Program-made: the position numbers and the translations under genes | Assembly: GCF_019279795.1 (NCBI RefSeq) | Contig: NC_056747.1 | Location: 998,844,182 to 998,908,181 of the forward strand | DNA: 64,000 nt | Origin: Protopterus annectens | Taxonomy: Eukaryota > Chordata > Ceratodontiformes > Protopteridae | Direction of reading: 5' to 3' | The notes under the pieces: model-generated | The model's input: the letters and a program-made list of their open reading frames with translations, nothing else | Database searches by the model: none | Told to the model about the DNA's origin: nothing | In this document: piece by piece, positions 21,621 through 32,940 of the stretch | Layout: every line of letters starts with the position of its first letter | How positions within the stretch are numbered: the stretch's first letter is position 1

Positions 21621-23115
21621 CTGGTATTTTGCCTGTATTTATAAAACTCTGCTGTTCTTAAAAGCCAAGCTAAGCACTGAGATTGGTCATTCTGGTCTGC
21701 TGATCTCTAGCCCTTAACTTTCTCATGTTCATTCACTGATTACAGATTTTATTCTTGCAGGGTCATATCACATCCTTGATTTGTATTAAGCATATAACTG
21801 GAAAAAGAATAATCTTTTTTTATCACTTTTCTTTTCGTTAACTAGCCGTAGCTTTTGTGGGGCTTCCATACAGTCAAGGATGACTGGGGGTAACTTAAAG
21901 CCATGTGTATTGCAGGTGCCTAAAGCTGGCTATGATGTTAGTTTTAGTGGAGACAAATGCCCACCAGAGGGATTTAACTAAGTCAAAGGCACTATTTCAG
22001 TCGTAAAATATTTAATGATATCGGGAAGCCTATTACTTGACAAAACACTGTTATTATAACCAGAGATATCTTTAAATTTGAAAGGAGACATAAATTAGAA
22101 TTATTATTACCCACATGGTTTATTAAGTACCTGTGATTGCTGTACTAGTTTTTGCTGATTTGACAAATGTGTTACAAAATGTCAAAAAAAGATTACTTGC
22201 AGTGGTTGGGCCCCCAGGGACCAGGGGACCCCCTGGTGACCATAGTGTTTGCTGGTGCCTAAAGCTAGCTATGATTATATTAGAAATGCTCAAACTCTGT
22301 GCACAGACTTGGGGGTAGTGTTCTTTACTCACACCACCCCGATTTCAACCCATACAATCTGTGTTCAGAAAATCACACTGGTGTTGGAGGGGACAGGCAA
22401 GGAGGAAGGCAGCAAGCAGTCATGGTCAGCTCAGTAATCCCTGGGGGATGGGGAAAAGCTCTGACTCTCTACTTGGCTGACATCTAGTGGAACCACTGAG
22501 TATTGCATCCATAGAGAATGAGCTTATAGATCTGTTAGTGAACACATACTACCATAAGCAGTGCAAGCGTGCACAAAGCAACACATAGCTTAGTGTGTAT
22601 TTGTGGAAAAGTGCATACTTCTCTAAGAAGATAGGCAGCATTGCAGAGTTCAAGGGAGTCACTGTGGTGAAGTAACTTTAAGGGCGAGGCATTTCACAGC
22701 ACCGCTACCTGGTCTGTTCCTTACCGTCTGTCTCACTGGGAATAATGTGCCTGATGGGGATCCTTAGGCAGAAATAAATGGGTTGTAGGTCCTGTCAAGT
22801 GTGAAGATGCCCGGTTGCCATTCCATGGAATGAATGAGTTGATTGGCTATGAGTAATACAGATATCACAGTGGAGGAAGGGTGAGAAGAGTGGGGAATAA
22901 TAAAAGTATGATATGGAAGTGCAGTACAAACCAAAATGCTTGAATTGCACTGCTGACACACTGTACAAAGTATATTTAATTCAGCAGATAGAAGCTCTGC
23001 TATAAAATTTAAATTTATTAGTAACAACACAATAATTGTTTCAGCTAAGAAACTGCAGAAACTGAAAGTTGCCAGGAGAGATGACACAGAAATACAGTTA
23101 TTATATGAAGTTATG
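21621..23115. other. No recognisable feature
   Basis: Several short open frames (22133-22487) have no domain-like composition. No repeat shared with the rest of the window was noticed until the duplicated block begins at 23116. Confidence 0.4.
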
Positions 23116-23914
23116 TAGACATGCACAATATGCCCTTGCACTGGACAAGAGGCAATGGATCGCACACACATTCACCACCTAAGGGGCTAAAATGTTCATC
23201 CTATGCACATACATGCAGTAACATTGGTGCCAGGCAACACTCACAATCTTTACTTACCCATCTAATGGCTGTTTCCTGCTAGCATCAGACAGTGTCAGCC
23301 CTGAATTAAAACTCTTGCAAATGCTGGATTTCCAAGGTAAGTGCTGAACCTGGAATAAGGTGGATGATTTGTACAGCAATTACATACATATCTGACAGCA
23401 GTGATGTATGTGAATACGTGTCATCTATCAAATAATAAGCCTTACATCTAAAATGTGTAGATTTTCTATGAATGTTCACAGTTTGGCCTCATACCTTTGT
23501 ACTGGCACATCATGAAAGAGGGAAGTTAGCAAATAATAACAAACATTTCAGTTTCAGACTTCATATTCCTCAGAATAAACATATAAATAGTAATGCAAAA
23601 ACTGTTATTCCATCAGCTGTAAGTATGTAAGATCACAATGTTTAAAAACTCTCCTCATTGTTCAGCCTTTGCCACACTTTTATTTATGTCTTGGTCTAGC
23701 TTTGTTGGTCTAAGAGTTTGGAAAGGATGTACACATTGTAAAAACCTGTAAGAAAGTAGTACAATTTGAAAAACAGCATCACAAACAAAGATTTACTAAG
23801 CACTAAGTCAGCTATGCACCCCAAGCATCAGACAAAAGACTTATGCATCCTTGAATCCAAAAGAGAGAAAACGAGGATAGGAGAAAGTTTTCATAATTTG
23901 CACAGGTTTTTGGG

Positions 23915-23916
<2 letters not shown>

Positions 23917-23982
<66 letters not shown>
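23917..23982. repeat. TG microsatellite inside repeat D copy 1
   Basis: About 32 TG units, orthologous in position to 28029 and (inverted) 18236. Confidence 0.95.
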
Positions 23983-23983
<1 letters not shown>

Positions 23984-24369
23984 AGAGCAAAGGCCTAGTC
24001 CAGCACAAAAGGTAGTTAGTGTATGTGAGTAAGAAAGAGAAACAGGCAGACATTTGGATAAAGTATCAAATGGTGACTGAGACAGAATGAGATGTAAGCC
24101 TCACGACTGACCCATGTAACTGTTATGTGTGTATGTCTGTATGGGCACTCCTGGTGAAACTGATGTGTGAGTGTCTGCAAAAACACAGCCAAGCTCTGTG
24201 CTAGCTCTGCATCCTGGTATGTTGGACAGGTATGAGCTATGCATGGTAGAGGTGACAGCTCATCGTCATCATCACCGACCCCAAGAACTGGCTCTGCTAG
24301 TAGTTGCACTGGCACATCCATGCCCACAATCAGATGCACTGCTGCTACCTGAACATGACTTATGTCTGT

Positions 24370-25098
24370 TGGATGAGCATCCACAAGTACACCCAGGACC
24401 ACAACCCCATGACTTGCAAATATCTTGGTGTAGACACCTCAGCCACTGATGGAACAGTGGAAGCAATGCCACTACAGAAGCGTGATTGGCACAGCCACAT
24501 CAGCTAACATTAGATGCTGTGGGTGACCTATGTCCACGTGGATGCTGTCCCCCTCCCAGCAGACATTCCATCACAGACACTGCCCATTCCAATGTGTAAT
24601 TCATCTGATGCATTAAATATGGAACATGGTGGAGGCAGTCACACATGGCAACTTGTACCACATCTACGACCATAAACATTTCCTTGACAGCCCTATTGGA
24701 ACATGTCTGCATCTCCACAATGTCTCTAAACATATGTCAAGTGGCAAAGAAAGATACACCAGGATTAGGTAGAGGATGGACAAAAGGCCTCCTCTGAGCA
24801 CTTTAACTACTCTCCTGTGTGGCACCTCTCCCACATTGTGGCTATGACCAGAGTCAACACTCTCTGAAGCTGCAGTAACCACACTACCCTGATCAAGTGT
24901 CTTATATACCACCTGTCCAAAATCTGAGATCTCATTGGAATGAGTTTGCATAGGCATACTGGCTGTGTCTGATGAAATTACAGGGGATGGCTGAATGTCA
25001 ACGTCCTTGTCACATTCAAACTTTACACCCCCCCACCCCCCCCGATTGTGCCTCTGTCTGGCCACCATTGTCATCAGAGTCTGCCGATACTCTGACAT
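24370..25098 (-). pseudogene. Harbinger Myb-like partner, C-terminal exon, repeat D copy 1
   Basis: Minus-strand frames 25098-24664 (starting MSEYRQTLMTMVARQRHN) and 24733-24500 (MFRDIVEMQTCSNRAVKEMF, then DVVQVAMCDCLHHVPYLMHQ). Helical, with MFRDIVEMQ-type text resembling the C-terminal oligomerisation part of Harbinger Myb-like proteins. Frames shift between the two. The DNA-binding N-terminus is not in this copy. Confidence 0.5.
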
Positions 25099-25111
25099 CG
25101 GGTGGTAAGAG

Positions 25112-25390
25112 TCCTAAACTTTTATTTATTTATTTATTTTTCTTTAACATTTGTTTACTGTGAAAATCTAACTGGAAACAAAGCCAGTTTTCAGCAGAGG
25201 CATGTGGAGAAATGCTCCAGATGTATGTCTTTGAAATGTGGGAGGAAACCACAGCACCCAGAGAAAACCAACAACAACACAGGGAGGACATGCAGACTCA
25301 GCATAGAAGGCACTCCAGCCAAGAATTGAACTGAACAACCTCTTGCTGTGAGGCGACAATGCTATCTCTTCACCACTGCACTTCTACTGT
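25112..25390 (-). mobile_element. SINE with tRNA-like head and LINE-gamma-type tail, copy 2
   Basis: Read on the minus strand: a head with GCCTCACAGCAAGAGGTTGT and CAGTTCAATTC (a B-box-like element), a body with TGTCCTCCCTGTG and GGTTTCCTCCCACATTTCAA, then a tail TGGAGCATTTCTCCAC through CAGTAAACAAATG and AAATAAATAAATAAA. The GGTTTCCTCCCAC body is common in fish and amphibian repeats. The tail matches LINE-gamma 3' ends (37358 and 41560). The head plus flank is partly repeated again at about 25513-25645. Confidence 0.7.
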
Positions 25391-26219
25391 CAGGATCACC
25401 TATGATAATAAGCAACAAACACAAGAAAGAAATTAATACCTACAGTACTAAAGTTAAAGTTTAATATATGCTAACTAACTAACATTGGTGCCACTATCTT
25501 AGATGGTACAACTGGAGAACCTCTTGCTGTGAGACAACAATGCTACTGATGCACCATTGCACTTTCACTGTCAGGAGCACTTGTGATAATACGATACAAA
25601 CACAAGAAAGAAATTAATACTTACACCACTAAAGTTTAATATACGCTAAAAATTCCCTAACCCTAGGCTTTACACAAATGTAAATTGTAACCCAAACTCT
25701 AAATAAAATTCTAAACTCATTCACTTGTGTGAATATTAACTCTATCCATAACAATGTCCTCAACTATAACTCCAAAATGAAACTCTGAAATCACTGACTT
25801 GACTCTAACCTTAATATCATTCCAAACATGAACCCCAAATCAGATTCAAAAGTCAATGATGAAGATTAATTAAAGTCTATACAGTCCACTAAACATGATA
25901 GTGTACAATTTTGTATTCAGTAAGTGGCCCTAAATGCCATTTATAGCTAAGCAAATGCAGTAAACCTCATGGCATGCTAATTACAGCATAAGCAGATTAA
26001 TTGTATGCTAGTCAGCCAATTCATGATGGAAGAGCTATTCAACGAGCTATAAAGCAACCGTGTAGGCTCAGTGCTGGTTTTCCCTGTGAATTCCAAAATC
26101 TATTGGAATACAACCACAGAAACTAGGCTACACGGAAAGAATGTTAAGCGCTGCTGTTGCTCTTATTCTTGTATATGTGCAGCAGGCCCAATTCTAAACT
26201 ACTGCTGCTGCTGCTAATA

Positions 26220-27296
26220 GACCATGGCCAAGAAGGAGAAGGGTGTTTAAACCCAATTTAACTTTTCACAATCTGCATGAGGTGGAAATTGTAGAGCACT
26301 ACAGGGTGGACAGAGGCACACTACTGGAAACTATGAAACATCTGTAGTCCTCAACTGAGAGCAAGGGCAAATAGAGGGGGAACCAGTCCCAGTGGAGACT
26401 AAGGTATGTGTAGCACTTAAAATTTTAGCTGCAGGAACCTTCCAGAGACCAACAGAGGATATGCTAGGGGTGTCACACACATCTGCATCCAGGATTCTCC
26501 ATCAATTCCTGAATGCTATGCTACAACATGCCAGTGAGTACATATATTTCCCCATTCACCTGAGGACAGAACCAGAACTATGCAAGAGTTCTACCCTGAG
26601 GCACACTACCCTAAAGTCCTGGGTGGCATTAACTGTATACATGTATAAATCAAAGCACCACCTGGGGAGCAAGGAAGGGTGTACATAATTAGAAAGGGCT
26701 TCCATTCCATTAACTGCAAGGTCATGTGTAACACTAAGGGAATCGTCCTGAATGCGTGTGCTGGCAACTCAGGCAGTTACCATGACTCACATATCTAGCA
26801 TGACTGTGAACTGTATGAGATGTTTTCTAGAGGGGATATTCCACAGAGTCATTTACTGGGTGATGCAGGTTATGCACTAGAACTGTGGCTGATGACACCC
26901 ATCAGAAATGCACACACACAAACGGAAGAATGCTATAATGAGGTGCACTCTCAAATGAGAAATATCATAGAGCACGTGTTTGGGCTCCTAAAGTCATGGT
27001 TCATCTGCACAGATACATCTGGGGGAACTCTGCAGTACAATCTCTATACATGTGCTGAAATATTCACCATTTGTGACATGCTTCTCAAAATTATCCAGAG
27101 ACAACAGCTTCAGCAGGAACAGCAAGGGGAAGGGCCTCACATCCCACCACTAGTGGCAAGGTCACCACAGGCACATGCATTTGAGGAGTCTGAAGGGGAG
27201 CCTGCAGCTGCAGTGGGTGTAGACAAATGTAGACATGCACAATATGCCCTTGCACTGGACAAGAGGCAATGGATCGCACACACATTCACCACCTAA
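26220..27296 (+). pseudogene. PIF/Harbinger transposase (HARBI1-like), copy 2
   Basis: Order: RRVFKPNLTF-like and NLHEVEIVEHYRVDRGTLLE in one frame (26245-26330), VALKILAAGTFQRP and DMLGVSHTSASRILHQFLNA (26410-26520, the helix-turn-helix-like part), VLGGINCIHV (about 26617-26645, where relatives have GCIDCTH: the first catalytic Asp reads Asn), GFHSINCKVMCNTKGIVLN (26697-26750), RGDIPQSHLLGDAGYALE (26830-26883, second Asp), MRNIIEHVFGLLKS (26955-26997, Glu), then a Gln/Glu-rich tail ending DKRQWIAHTFTT at 27296. At least three frame changes. Inactive. Confidence 0.85.
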
Positions 27297-28027
27297 GGGG
27301 CTAAAATGTTCATCCTATGCACATACATGCAGTAACATTGGTGCCAGGCAACACTCACAATCTTTACTTACCCATCTAATGGCTGTTTCCTGCTAGCATC
27401 AGACAGTGTCAGCCCTGAATTAAAACTCTTGCAAATGCTGGATTTCCAAGGTAAGTGCTGAACCTAGAATAAGGTGGATGATTTGTACAGCAATTACATA
27501 CATATTTGACAGCAGTGATGTATGTGAATACATGTCATCTATCAAATAATAAGCCTTACATCTAAAATGTGTAGATTTTCTATGAATGTTCACAGTTTGG
27601 CCTCATACCTTTGTACCGGCACATCATGAAAGAGGGAAGTTAGCAAATAATAACAAACATTTCAGTTTCAGACTTCATATTCCTCAGAATAAACTTATAA
27701 ATAGTAATGCAAAAACTGTTATTCCATCAGCTGTAAGTATGTAAGATCACAATGTTTAAAAACTCTCCTCATCGTTCAGCCTTTGCCACACTTTTATTTA
27801 TGTCTTGGTCTAGCTTTGTTGGTCTAAGAGTTTGGAAAGGATGTGCACATTGTAAAAACCTGTAAGGAAGTAGTACAATTTAAAAAACAGCATCACAAAC
27901 ACAGATTTACTAAGCACTAAGTCAGCTATGCACCCCAAGCATCAGACAAAAGACTTATGCATCCCTGAATCAAAAAGAGAGAAAACGAGGATAGGAGAAA
28001 GTTTTCATAATTTGCACAGGTTTTTGG

Positions 28028-28028
<1 letters not shown>

Positions 28029-28089
<61 letters not shown>
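28029..28089. repeat. TG microsatellite inside repeat D copy 2
   Basis: About 30 TG units. The length differs slightly from copy 1. Confidence 0.95.
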
Positions 28090-28091
<2 letters not shown>

Positions 28092-28479
28092 GGAGCAAAG
28101 GCCTAGTCCAGCACAAAAGGTAGTTAGTGTATGTGAGTAAGAAAGAGAAACAGGCAGACATTTGGATAAAGTATCAAATGGTGACTGAGACAGAATGAGA
28201 TGTAAGCCTCACGACTGACCCATGTAACTGTTATGTGTGTATGTCTGTATGGGCACTCCTGGTGAAACTGGTGTGTGAGTGTCTGCAAAAACACAGCCAA
28301 GCTCTGTGCTAGCTCTGCATCCTGGTATGTTGGACAGGTATGAGCTATGCATGGTAGAGGTGACAGCTCATCGTCATCATCACCGACCCCAAGAACTGGC
28401 TCTGCTAGTAGTTGCACTGGCACATCCATGCCCACAATCAGATGCACTGCTGCTACCTGAACATGACTTATGTCTGTTG

Positions 28480-29201
28480 GATGAGCATCACAAGTACACC
28501 CAGGACCACAACCCCATGACTTGCAACATCTTGGTGTAGACACCTCAGCCACTGATGGAACAGTGGAAGCAATGCCACTACAGAAGCGTGATTGGCACAG
28601 CCACAGCAGCTAACATTAGATGCTGTGGGTGACCTATGTCCACGTGGATGCTGTCCCCCTCCCAGCAGACATTCCATCACAGACACTGCCCATTCCAATG
28701 TGTAATTCATCTGATGCATTAAATATGGAACATGGTGGAGGCAGTCACACATGGCAACTTGTACCACATCTATGACCATAAACATTTCCTTGACAGCCCT
28801 ATTGGAACATGTCTGCATCTCCACAATGTCTCTAAACATATGTCAAGTGGCAAAGAAAGATACACCAGGATTAGGTAGAGGATGGACAAAAGGCCTCCTC
28901 TGAGCACTTTAACAACTCTCCTGTGTGGCACCTCTCCCACATTGTGGCTATGACCAGAGTCAACACTCTCTGAAGCTGCAGTAACCACACTACCCTGATC
29001 AAGTGTCTTATATACCACCTGTCCAAAATCTGAGATCTCATTGGAATGGGTTTGCATAGGCATACTGGCTGTGTCTGATGAAATTACAGGAGATGGCTGA
29101 ATGTCAACGTCCTTGTCACATTTAAACTTTGCACCCCCCCCCCCCCGATTGTGCCTCTGTCTGGCCACCATTGTCATCAGAGTCTGCCGATACTCTGACA
29201 T
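28480..29201 (-). pseudogene. Harbinger Myb-like partner, C-terminal region, copy 2
   Basis: Minus strand: 29201-28770 (MSEYRQTLMTMVARQRHN and a Ser/Thr-rich linker DTASMPMQTHSNEI) and 28839-28468 (MFRDIVEMQTCSNRAVKEMF, WAVSVMECLLGGGQHPRGH). Together with the N-terminal exon at 30380-30731 this is the accessory DNA-binding protein of Harbinger, convergent with the transposase. The frame changes once near 28800. Confidence 0.55.
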
Positions 29202-29221
29202 CGGGTGGTAAGAGTCCTAAA

Positions 29222-29484
29222 CTTTTATTTATTTATTTATTTTTCTTTAACATTTGTTTACTGTGAAAATCTGACTTGAAACAAAGCCAATTTTCAGCAG
29301 AGGCACGTGGAGAAATGCTCCAGATGTATGTCTTTGAAATGTGGGAGGAAACCACAGCACCCAGAGAAAACCAACAAAAACACAGGGAGGACATGCAGAC
29401 TCAGCATAGAAGGCACTCCAGCCAAGAATTGAACTGAATAACCTCTTGCTGTGAGGCGAAAATGCTATCTCTGCACCACTGCAC
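29222..29484 (-). mobile_element. SINE with tRNA-like head, copy 3
   Basis: Same insertion as the 25112-25390 SINE, carried in both copies of repeat D, so the SINE is older than the duplication. Confidence 0.7.
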
Positions 29485-29790
29485 TTCTACTGTCAGGATC
29501 ACCTATGATAATAAGCAACAAACACAAGAAAGAAATTAATACCTACAGTACTAAAGTTAAAGTTTAATATATGCTAACAAACTAACATTGGTGCCACTAT
29601 CTTAGATGGTACAACTGGAGAACCTCTTGCTGTGAGACAACAATGCTACTGATGCACCATTGCACTTCCACTGTCAGGAGCACTTGTGATAATATGATAC
29701 AAACACAAGAAAGAAATTAATACTTACACCACTAAAGTTTAATATACGCTAAAAAATTAACCCTGGTGCCAATATCACAGATAGTAGACA

Positions 29791-29795
<5 letters not shown>

Positions 29796-29832
<37 letters not shown>
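29796..29832. repeat. CA microsatellite
   Basis: About 18 CA units just beyond the right edge of repeat D copy 2. Confidence 0.9.
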
Positions 29833-29834
<2 letters not shown>

Positions 29835-30379
29835 GCACACAGTCCTGACACCCCCCTCACAAATACAGATAAATGCATATTTCTGTCAAATGTTCATCAT
29901 TACTGAAACCAAAATGCTTTGCTTACCATGTGCAGATAACTCCACATGTGCTAGGGTGATGGTCCTGGAAGAGATTAAGCAAAATGTAAGGACACCATCA
30001 TCACAATAACAATACAGAGGGGTGTGGCCATTTTTGGCCTTTATATGTCCATTAAAAATACAATTAACTGAAACTTAGATGACACATCCATTCCAAACCC
30101 ATGTGTAATGAACCAGAATGTGTTGTAACTGCATCAATCTATAAATAGTTCCCTCCTCCCAAAAATATTTATTAAACCAACTTTATTGCTTTCAATATTT
30201 TACTATACAAGAAATCTTTAAAACTTGACATATGTAAGCTTATGTGGAAGCTCCTCCTGGGACATACTAGTTCTCCCTGAAACAGCAGCACCAACATCAA
30301 TCACACACTGTTGTACACTTTCCACCAAGCTCCATGAATCCCTCACAGAGGACATTAACCCTTCAGTTGCTGTCAGTTC

Positions 30380-30731
30380 TGGCTCTGTAGTACCCCCCCC
30401 CCATCAGCTAACTGTCCACGGGCCACTGCAGTTGCTCTTCTCCTGACCGATGAAATCATGTCAATGGCCTTATGAAGCACTTGGTCATATGTCCTGCCAT
30501 GCCCCTCCCAAAAGCGCTGATGTTGTTCGCTATCTGATTCCAAATTTGCATTCTTCCAGACATATCACCACTTCCTCTCTCAAGCAGAAAGGCAACATGT
30601 TGATGAAAGGCTTGTACAGTCACATTGTTCTCAGAGTCATTGAAGGTGGTTTGAGGGGATTTGGCATTCTTGGGTACCACAATTCTAGGTGACATAAAAC
30701 ACAAAAGAAGCATACTACACATAAATATCAC
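30380..30731 (-). pseudogene. Harbinger Myb/SANT-like DNA-binding exon, copy 2
   Basis: Minus strand, open from 30731: FNDSENNVTVQAFHQHVAFL, LLERGSGDMSGRMQIWNQIA, NNISAFGRGMAGHMTKCF, then a stop and FHRSGEEQLQW. The pattern (acidic start, hydrophobic helix, then R-xxIWxxIAxxISAxG, then T-x-xQxxxxW position) is that of Myb/SANT-like domains in Harbinger partner proteins. Key aromatic residues of helix 3 are degraded. Confidence 0.65.
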
Positions 30732-31369
30732 ATAAATAAAAGTCCTGCTTAGTTATAACATATATTATTAGCTTTTCAATATTACCCACTGGAGAAACAA
30801 AAAACTGTAGTTATTCAAAAATAACAAAAGGGTTATGAGGTTATAACATACCACAGTCACACAAACCAAGGGTTGATCCAAAACAAGGGCTAACAATAAC
30901 AAATAATACTTCTGTAAAATCATTTTTGATTGTGGCAACACAGAAATGGAACTTGGCTCTCTCAGCCCCACAACAAGGGGCAAATGACATTTTGTACCAA
31001 ACATGGAAGAACACATCAGTCAATTGTTATAAATGCTTTCAAACATACTGTCCAAAAGACATGTGTACACATTTACCACAGAACAGTCATTTTTTATGCA
31101 ATCACTAGTCACCTCTACCTATGCCCAGCACTCCCTTAGAAGTGTCTATGGGCCATCCTAGAAGGCGAACACCCCTGTGTCATTGACAGTGTAGGACATT
31201 TGCATTTCACTAAAATAGCATAGAAGAGTCTAAAGAGAACCAGTTGTAACAGTAACACTTGTGATGAAAGTTAATAAGGCTGTCTGAGAAAGTAAAATGC
31301 CCTGCCAAAAATGCTTATGCCATCAGTAAACTTCTAAGAAGTGCATTCAAATAAAACTTGCATTTGCTA

Positions 31370-31372
<3 letters not shown>

Positions 31373-31425
<53 letters not shown>
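31373..31425. repeat. TA microsatellite
   Basis: About 26 TA units. Confidence 0.95.
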
Positions 31426-31431
<6 letters not shown>

Positions 31432-31771
31432 AATTCAATCATAGCTTATCAAGATTAGTAGTTTTCTGTGCAGGTAAATCCAAAGTAATAGCAATCTTCT
31501 TCTGTGTTATCCACATCCACAACTCTCTTTACTTCCAGGTTCCCTAGCTGCATGGTTTCCTTTTTATAGTGTAGACTCAGACCTGTGAGCACAAGATGCA
31601 AATGAAGTGTGAACTCATTATAATTGCTGAATCCCAAATTTTTGAGTCTGTGTTGCAGATGTAAACATAGTACAAATACTCCCTCAGTGTTTGTTGCTAA
31701 CGGATTGCAACTGTGAATGATTACTGGTAGGGAGAACGAAAACACAACAGTAATTCCGACTCCCTTACCTC

Positions 31772-31775
<4 letters not shown>

Positions 31776-31863
<88 letters not shown>
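31776..31863. repeat. Long TG microsatellite
   Basis: About 44 uninterrupted TG units. Unlike the other CA/TG tracts, I could not tie it to a repeat family. Confidence 0.95.
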
Positions 31864-31864
<1 letters not shown>

Positions 31865-32154
31865 AGCCAGGTTACACTTACAATGTTTAGAAGTAATTTT
31901 ATCAAGGTTTTAAATGTAAGTAAGCAGCACACATTTTTCAGTTACTGTTTAGTAATATCCAAACTCCCCTGCCATTGTTGAAAACTGTATATTATTTCCA
32001 GTTACTATCCACATGCATTTTTAGGAAGAATGATACAAAATGCCTTACAGGCCATGTGTCTCAGATTACTGAAAGGATGAGAGAAGAATGAACACTACAA
32101 AGATAAGACAGAGCTGCATTGCACAAACACTAGTCAGTAATGGTTATTTGAGAT

Positions 32155-32304
32155 CACTCATCACACTACATTTGAAATTAACATGTACAAATAACTCAGC
32201 AGTGTGCAAGTGCCATATGTCTTGTTAATCACTCATCACACTACATCTGAAATTAACACATGTACAAATAACGCAGCAGTGTGCAAATGCTATGTCTTGT
32301 TAAT
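32155..32304 (+). repeat. 75-bp tandem duplication
   Basis: Two adjacent 75-base units (32155-32229 and 32230-32304), each starting CACTCATCACACTACAT and ending GTCTTGTTAAT, with a few differences. Confidence 0.85.
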
Positions 32305-32524
32305 ACAGTGTGTGATTTGGGACTTCTTCTCGTATGCACAATGACTATCATTTGTGCTGCAAAGCTGTTTCTGTGGCAAAGCAGGGGTAAGACACCCTTA
32401 ATGGGTTTTGTAGGTTCATTTATGTGAAAGTCGAAATCCAGGCTTGTGTAAAAATCTTTCATATGTACTGACATTTATTTAGTAATGTTTATTTTATATT
32501 TTTTGTTTTCTAGTTTTTTTACAT

Positions 32525-32940
32525 ACCACTATTTGCATGCTGCGTGGCTTAGCGCAAACACTGAAAATGGATAAATACGGGTTCCTATTACTTATTCGAA
32601 TGTTTAGGATAGAAAATACCTAAATGTTGAGCTGGTAATAGCAACAGCAAAAAATGTGAACGGTCGATCTAATGCAGGAAAAGAATTCCCTTGGGCATTA
32701 TGCGGATGTTGCCCCTTTCCCCACTGCAGAGCAATCTTGGAGTTGGTATATTTAGTTACAGGGTTGTGGGGGAAAGCCCCCCCCCCCTTCATTTTGGTTT
32801 AATTGTTTATTTTTTTTTATGGCTGAGGGTATTCATACCCTACGTTAAATCGTCCGTTTGCTGTTTTAATTTTTCAATATTACCAATTCGACGTTTACGT
32901 ATTTGCTAACCTAAACGTTCAATCGGGTAATATAGATGCG
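32525..32940 (+). mobile_element. Palindromic MITE family W, copy 3
   Basis: Arms at about 32570-32670 and 32845-32940 are imperfect inverted repeats (GAATGTTTAGGATAG on the left against the complement of CTAACCTAAACGTTC on the right; TGGTAATAGCAACAGC against GCTGTTTTAATT...ATTACCA). The core is shared with the family: CCCCTTTCCCCACTGCAGAG, GGAGTTGGTATATTTAG and a G/C run at 32775-32792. Confidence 0.65.

Larger units (their letters stand above)
23116..25651 (-). repeat. Direct repeat D, copy 1: 2.5-kb Harbinger 3' part
   Basis: Almost the same sequence as 27225-29755 at an offset of about 4.11 kb, with roughly one or two differences per 100 bases in the stretch I compared (CCTGGAATAAGG/CCTAGAATAAGG, TGTACTGGCAC/TGTACCGGCAC). 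It starts inside the last codons of the transposase (ATGCACAATATGCCC) and ends at TTTAATATACGCTAAAAA. Sequence outside both ends differs completely, so the limits are sharp. It holds the TG tract, the Myb C-terminal region and one SINE. Confidence 0.9.
27225..29755 (-). repeat. Direct repeat D, copy 2
   Basis: Partner of 23116-25651. Here the block is in its natural context, because the transposase upstream and the rest of Harbinger downstream continue across its edges. Copy 1 is therefore the derived one. Confidence 0.9.
25870..31000 (+). mobile_element. Harbinger copy 2 (transposase plus, Myb-like minus)
   Basis: The most complete Harbinger here: 5' non-coding DNA from about 25870 (matching copy 1 in reverse), transposase 26220-27296, then convergent Myb-like exons on the minus strand at 28480-29201 and 30380-30731. 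A SINE (29222) and CA tract (29796) lie between them. Ends are approximate because I found no clear terminal inverted repeats. Confidence 0.75.
31001..32150. other. Unrecognised segment with microsatellites and one open frame
   Basis: It holds the TA tract at 31373 and the TG tract at 31776. A 96-codon minus-strand frame (31745-31455) begins MFSFSLPVIIHSCNPLATN and ends DCYYFGFTCTENY. I do not recognise it and there is no splice or repeat context to support it. Confidence 0.3.

Noticed and set aside
22123-22487. Overlapping short open frames on both strands around a G/C-richer patch (GGGCCCCCAGGGACCAGGGG)
   Set aside because: All are about 60-70 codons without motifs. The local base composition explains the openness.
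27091-27285. Minus-strand frame opposite the Harbinger transposase tail
   Set aside because: Antisense shadow of the Gln-rich C-terminus. No family resemblance.
23116-29755. The pair of 2.5-kb direct repeats as long terminal repeats of a retroelement
   Set aside because: The 1.6-kb interior is Harbinger transposase and its 5' DNA, the repeat edges fall within transposon sequence, and there is no TG...CA end or retroviral gene.
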